From: a bacterium
GTDB lineage: Bacteria; Elusimicrobiota; Elusimicrobia; UBA1565; UBA9628
Reading direction: 5' to 3'
Assembly (NCBI GenBank): GCA_021790955.1
Contig: JAJYFI010000093.1
Span: forward strand, 1 to 6,711
Length of the DNA stretch: 6,711 nt
Below are positions 4,972-6,711 of this stretch, piece by piece. Position 1 is the first letter of the stretch, and the number at the start of each line of letters is the position of its first letter. The notes under the pieces are model-generated. The model worked only from the letters and a program-made list of their open reading frames with translations. It did not search any database and was not told the origin of the DNA. The position numbers were made by a program, and so were the translations under genes.

Positions 4972-5825
4972 CGAACCCGCGTTGACGATGGTCCGCGGGA
5001 CGCGCGGACAAGCCTAAAGCCCAAGAACGGCTGGCGGAAATCTTTCGGGCCGTAACCATAGGTGGCCGTGCCGGCGCGCGAAAAAGCGGCGGAAGTCATC
5101 CAAAAAGAGCCGCGCACGACGTGATGGTCCCCCTTCGCGGCGCCCCGAGGATCGACGGCAGGCCCCTGCGCATACGGATCGTTCATGTCAACGCGGTCCC
5201 CAGTCCACATCATGGCGTCGCCCAGCATATCATAAAGCCCCCAGGCGTCAGCCTGGAGCCGCGCCACCGGATGGATGCGCCCGCCCGAGTTTTCGGCGGT
5301 CCAGGCGCCGCCCTCGGAGCCTCCGCCCGCTCTCGCGGCGCGCTCCCATTCGGCCGCGCTCGGCAAGCGATACGCGTATTGGTCCTGCATGGCGTTGAGC
5401 CGCGCCAAGAACCTGGCGACATCCTCCCAGGAGATGCTTTCCACAGGGTTGTCCGCGCATAGTTCCACCCCGTCGAGGCGCAGGAACCGGCCCTCGCCGC
5501 AGTCCTGCGCGCCATGGAACTGCGCCGGATTGCCGCCCATTACGAGGACGTATTGGAGCTGCGTCACGTCCGTCGCCTGCATGTCGTAGGAATGCGTAAG
5601 CGTGACCGGGCGCGCGATATCCGCCATCTTTCCGCCTCCCGCGTCCACGGAGACGCCCATCATGAATGTTCCCGAAGGGATTGCCACGAATCTAGCTGCA
5701 ACTCCGACGAGTCGCTCGTCAAAAGCGGGCATGACTGCCGTCTCCTCCGCAGCCGCCCCTGCGGGCCCTGCCAATATTACCGCGATGAGCCACCCGATGA
5801 CGCCGGTCCCCGCGAATCGATTCAT
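4968..5825 (-). CDS. Exported SUMF1/FGE-sulfatase-fold protein, C-terminus frameshifted
   Basis: The ATG at 5823-5825 is chosen over upstream in-frame ATGs because GGGGAGGGAG ends four bases before it and a signal peptide follows directly: Asn-Arg, a hydrophobic core (residues 8-20), and an A-x-A cleavage site after Ala26. The mature part carries the FGE-sulfatase (PF03781) landmarks: F-V-A-I-P-S-G-T-F-M-M-G (46-57), D-V-T-Q-L-Q (86-91), P-V-E-S-I-S-W-E-D-V (127-136), Y-R-L-P-S-A-A-E-W-E-R-A-A-R (152-165), G-L-Y-D-M-L-G-D-A (196-204), V-V-R-G-S-F-W (236-242) and G-F-R-L-V-R (269-274). The copper-binding cysteines of true formylglycine-generating enzymes are absent: their positions read Thr and Ala after R-G-S-F-W-M. 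Cys109 and Cys123 lie elsewhere and could form a disulfide. It is therefore probably a non-FGE member acting in the periplasm or outside the cell. After Arg274 the frame runs into 11 unrelated residues and a TGA; see the 4699-4971 segment. Confidence 0.88.
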   Translation of the reverse strand: MNRFAGTGVIGWLIAVILAGPAGAAAEETAVMPAFDERLVGVAARFVAIPSGTFMMGVSVDAGGGKMADIARPVTLTHSYDMQATDVTQLQYVLVMGGNPAQFHGAQDCGEGRFLRLDGVELCADNPVESISWEDVARFLARLNAMQDQYAYRLPSAAEWERAARAGGGSEGGAWTAENSGGRIHPVARLQADAWGLYDMLGDAMMWTGDRVDMNDPYAQGPAVDPRGAAKGDHHVVRGSFWMTSAAFSRAGTATYGYGPKDFRQPFLGFRLVRASRGPSSTRVR

Positions 5826-5939
5826 GTCTCCCTCCCCGTGCGACGCCATAGCCTCCGATACTTTCCATTTGGCGCCGCGCCGCAAACCAAGGAAGGGACT
5901 TTCGGTCATGCGCTGGTAGGCCATTGGGACCGGCGTGTT

Positions 5940-5984
5940 AGCATAATAATACATATTGCAATTTGCAATTATGCATGTTATGCT
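5940..5984. promoter_or_regulatory. Mirror-symmetric divergent promoter/operator
   Basis: A perfect 15-bp palindrome ATTGCAATTTGCAAT (5955-5969, arms of 7 around one base) lies inside a second inverted pair AGCATAA (5940-5946)/TTATGCT (5978-5984). Both share the dyad centre 5962. The symmetry creates the same promoter on each strand. Plus: TTGCAA (5956-5961), 17 bases, TATGCT (5979-5984). Minus: TTGCAA (5968-5963), 17 bases, TATGCT (5945-5940). The plus promoter would start at about 5991, giving a nearly leaderless message for the HTH gene at 5994. The minus promoter would start at about 5933, giving a leader of about 108 bases before the SUMF1 gene. A dimeric regulator bound at 5962 would cover both -35 boxes; the adjacent HTH protein is the obvious candidate. 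Confidence 0.55.
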
Positions 5985-5993
5985 TGAGATGCC

Positions 5994-6599
5994 ATGCGGA
6001 CGCTCCAAGGGATCAAACCCCAGGACGTGCTGGTTCTTCTCAAGCTCTGCCTTTGGGACGGCAGGGCGTGGCGACATGTCGACCTCGCGGACGCGCTTGG
6101 GCTTTCCCAAACGGAAGTCAGCTTCGCGCTTGAGCGCTGCCGGGCCTCGGGGTTCCTCGATCAATCCAAGAAGCGCGTCCTGCGCTCGGCCTTGATCGAG
6201 TTCCTGGCCCACGGGCTCAAGTACGTCTACCCCGCGCGCCCCGGCCCCCTCTGCCGGGGTATCCCGACGGCCCACTCGGCGACGCCCCTCTCCAAGCGCA
6301 TCGTCTCCGAGGAGAACGACCAATACGTCTGGGCGCACAGCGAGGGCGCGATGCGCGGGCAGGCGATCGAGCCGCTCTATGAATCAGCGCCGGAGGCCGC
6401 CAGGAAAGCCCTCAAGCTCCACGATCTCCTGGCCCTGCTCGAAGCGGTTCGTCCACGCGGTGGAGGTGCGCTCGACGCGCAGCCGCTGGTCGCGGCGCAC
6501 GAACAGGCCCGTCTCGTTCCGCACGAGCCCGCCCGGCAGCAGCCGCGCCTCCGCCAGCATCTGGAAGCCGAGCCCGGAGTACTTGGCATACTCACTTAA
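5994..6599 (+). CDS. Winged-helix (MarR-like) DNA-binding protein with abnormal C-terminus
   Basis: The start ATG at 5994 directly follows the palindromic promoter; an ATG at 5989 is in another frame. Residues about 8-64 form a winged helix: Q-D-V-L-V-L-L-K-L, then helix-turn-helix V-D-L-A-D-A-L-G-L-S-Q-T-E-V-S-F-A-L-E-R, then a wing K-K-R-V. Residues 66-153 match, as I recall, a common but poorly characterised HTH family: A-L-I-E-F-L-A-H-G-L-K-Y-V-Y-P, R-G-I-P-T-A-H-S-A, R-G-Q-A-I-E-P-L-Y and L-H-D-L-L-A-L-L-E-A-V-R. That family usually ends shortly afterwards with an Arg-rich helix beginning G-R-A-R-E. Here the frame instead runs into low-complexity Arg/Pro/Gln sequence from residue 154 (about 6453) to the TAA at 6599, antisense to the minus-strand genes. 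The conserved part is thus probably truncated. It may repress its own and the SUMF1 promoter. Confidence 0.75.
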   Translation: MRTLQGIKPQDVLVLLKLCLWDGRAWRHVDLADALGLSQTEVSFALERCRASGFLDQSKKRVLRSALIEFLAHGLKYVYPARPGPLCRGIPTAHSATPLSKRIVSEENDQYVWAHSEGAMRGQAIEPLYESAPEAARKALKLHDLLALLEAVRPRGGGALDAQPLVAAHEQARLVPHEPARQQPRLRQHLEAEPGVLGILT

Positions 6600-6629
6600 C
6601 GGGCTCTTTCTGTTCGTTGAGTTTTTCAT
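6384..6629 (-). CDS. AtpZ-like N-terminus joined to unrelated sequence (probable broken gene)
   Basis: The ATG at 6627-6629 has GGAGAG about 9 bases upstream, and the first 26 residues (including S-E-Y-A-K-Y-S-G-L-G-F-Q-M-L-A) resemble the start of the AtpZ/AtpI membrane proteins that precede F0F1 ATP synthase genes. Those proteins then continue into two hydrophobic helices. Here residues 27-62 are hydrophilic instead (G-L-V-R-N-E-T-G-L-F-V-R-R-D and so on), and the last 20 residues are antisense to the conserved end of the HTH gene. The start is probably a genuine chromosomal gene cut short at about 6552, with 6450-6552 from an unidentified source. It overlaps the bactofilin 3' end by 38 bases, consistent with translational coupling. 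Confidence 0.5.
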   Translation of the reverse strand: MKNSTNRKSPLSEYAKYSGLGFQMLAEARLLPGGLVRNETGLFVRRDQRLRVERTSTAWTNRFEQGQEIVELEGFPGGLRR

Positions 6630-6711
6630 TGGTCGTCTCTCCGTTTCGGTTTGGAACGCCGTTGGCCGCCGCCCCCATCTTGATGGTGCCGTTCCAGACG
6701 GCGCCGGCCTC
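6592..6711 (-). CDS. C-terminal end of a bactofilin (polymer-forming cytoskeletal protein), partial
   Basis: The minus strand from the right edge reads 39 codons to TGA at 6592-6594. The segment E-A-G-A-V-W-N-G-T-I-K-M-G matches the last turn of the bactofilin beta-helix, whose repeats carry G-x-(hydrophobic)-x-G-x-(I/V)-x-M, and it is followed by a polar Asn/Glu/Lys-rich tail typical of bactofilin termini. Bactofilins self-assemble into membrane-associated filaments. The overlap with an AtpZ-like start is consistent with bactofilin-atp gene orders I recall in some bacteria. The call rests on a short segment. Confidence 0.6.
   Translation of the reverse strand, partial: EAGAVWNGTIKMGAAANGVPNRNGETTNEKLNEQKEPVK

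Larger units (their letters stand above)
1125..6450. mobile_element. Probable integrated island or its remnant at tRNA-Glu
   Basis: The left limit is the point where tRNA-Glu homology stops; the right limit is where the HTH gene loses its family sequence close to chromosomal-looking bactofilin/AtpZ genes. The content fits an accessory island: tyrosine recombinase, DUF4143 ATPase, a SUMF1 protein with a divergent regulator, and repeat-rich intergenic regions. No copy of the tRNA-Glu core (for example CCTAGGATTCCGCC) is visible near the right limit, so it is either a decayed element or the true end lies outside and the right-hand junction has another cause. Confidence 0.4.

Noticed and set aside
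5034..5043. Possible second copy of the tRNA core (GGCGGAAAT)
   Set aside because: The match is nine bases long, lies within SUMF1 coding sequence, and the flanks do not agree with the tRNA.
5826..6338. N-terminal extension of the SUMF1 reading frame
   Set aside because: It is antisense to the HTH gene and crosses the divergent promoter. The signal peptide and strong ribosome binding site place the start at 5825.
6671..6679. GCCCCCATC, matching a tRNA-Glu 5' end
   Set aside because: Only nine bases match before the sequence diverges, and it is the complement of conserved bactofilin codons for Ile-Lys-Met-Gly.
1..6711. CRISPR array or toxin-antitoxin pair
   Set aside because: There are no regularly spaced repeats with unique spacers. 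The HTH gene has no intact partner beside it, so no pair can be supported.

Overview
The window is GC-rich, tightly packed bacterial DNA. Nothing in it names the organism with confidence. A dapB gene followed by a small membrane protein, and a bactofilin tail overlapping an AtpZ-like start, look like bacterial chromosomal backbone at the two ends. My weak guess is an uncultured, high-GC didermic lineage (Elusimicrobiota or a deltaproteobacteria-like group).

Left end (1-1068, minus strand): 4-hydroxy-tetrahydrodipicolinate reductase (dapB, lysine/peptidoglycan precursor synthesis) is followed by a 70-residue single-pass membrane protein. Its frame stays open and coding-like beyond a TAG stop up to the window edge. 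The start of dapB lies in a 10-bp tandem repeat.

Junction (1069-1305): just upstream of dapB is the 3' two thirds of a tRNA-Glu(UUC) gene. Its anticodon arm, T arm and 3' acceptor strand are perfect, but the 5' part is replaced by unrelated sequence. This is the classic footprint of site-specific integration into a tRNA gene. A pair of 10-bp direct repeats and two short inverted repeats lie between it and the recombinase gene.

Island-like middle (1306-6450): (i) a 668-residue tyrosine recombinase with two core-binding-like N-terminal regions, a complete catalytic set apart from one His-to-Tyr change, and a C-terminal extension with two excisionase/MerR-like helix-turn-helix units; (ii) a DUF4143-type AAA ATPase with a PD-(D/E)XK-like C-terminus, probably read from a leaderless transcript starting inside an operator-like repeat cluster; (iii) on the opposite strand, an exported SUMF1/FGE-sulfatase-fold protein that lacks the FGE catalytic cysteines and is broken by a frameshift before a C-terminal beta-rich domain; (iv) a divergent winged-helix regulator. 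Genes (iii) and (iv) are separated by a palindrome that encodes a mirror-symmetric pair of promoters.

Right end (6450-6711): the regulator loses its expected C-terminus at about 6450. On the minus strand lie the last 39 codons of a bactofilin, overlapped by the start of an AtpZ-like protein whose family resemblance also ends abruptly. I read 6450-6552 as a rearrangement scar. No second tRNA-Glu repeat is visible there, so the island is either degraded or joined differently from a simple tRNA-bounded element.

The most unusual items are the recombinase fused to two excisionase-like domains beside a split tRNA-Glu, the symmetric bidirectional promoter/operator at 5940-5984, and the paired truncations near 6450.
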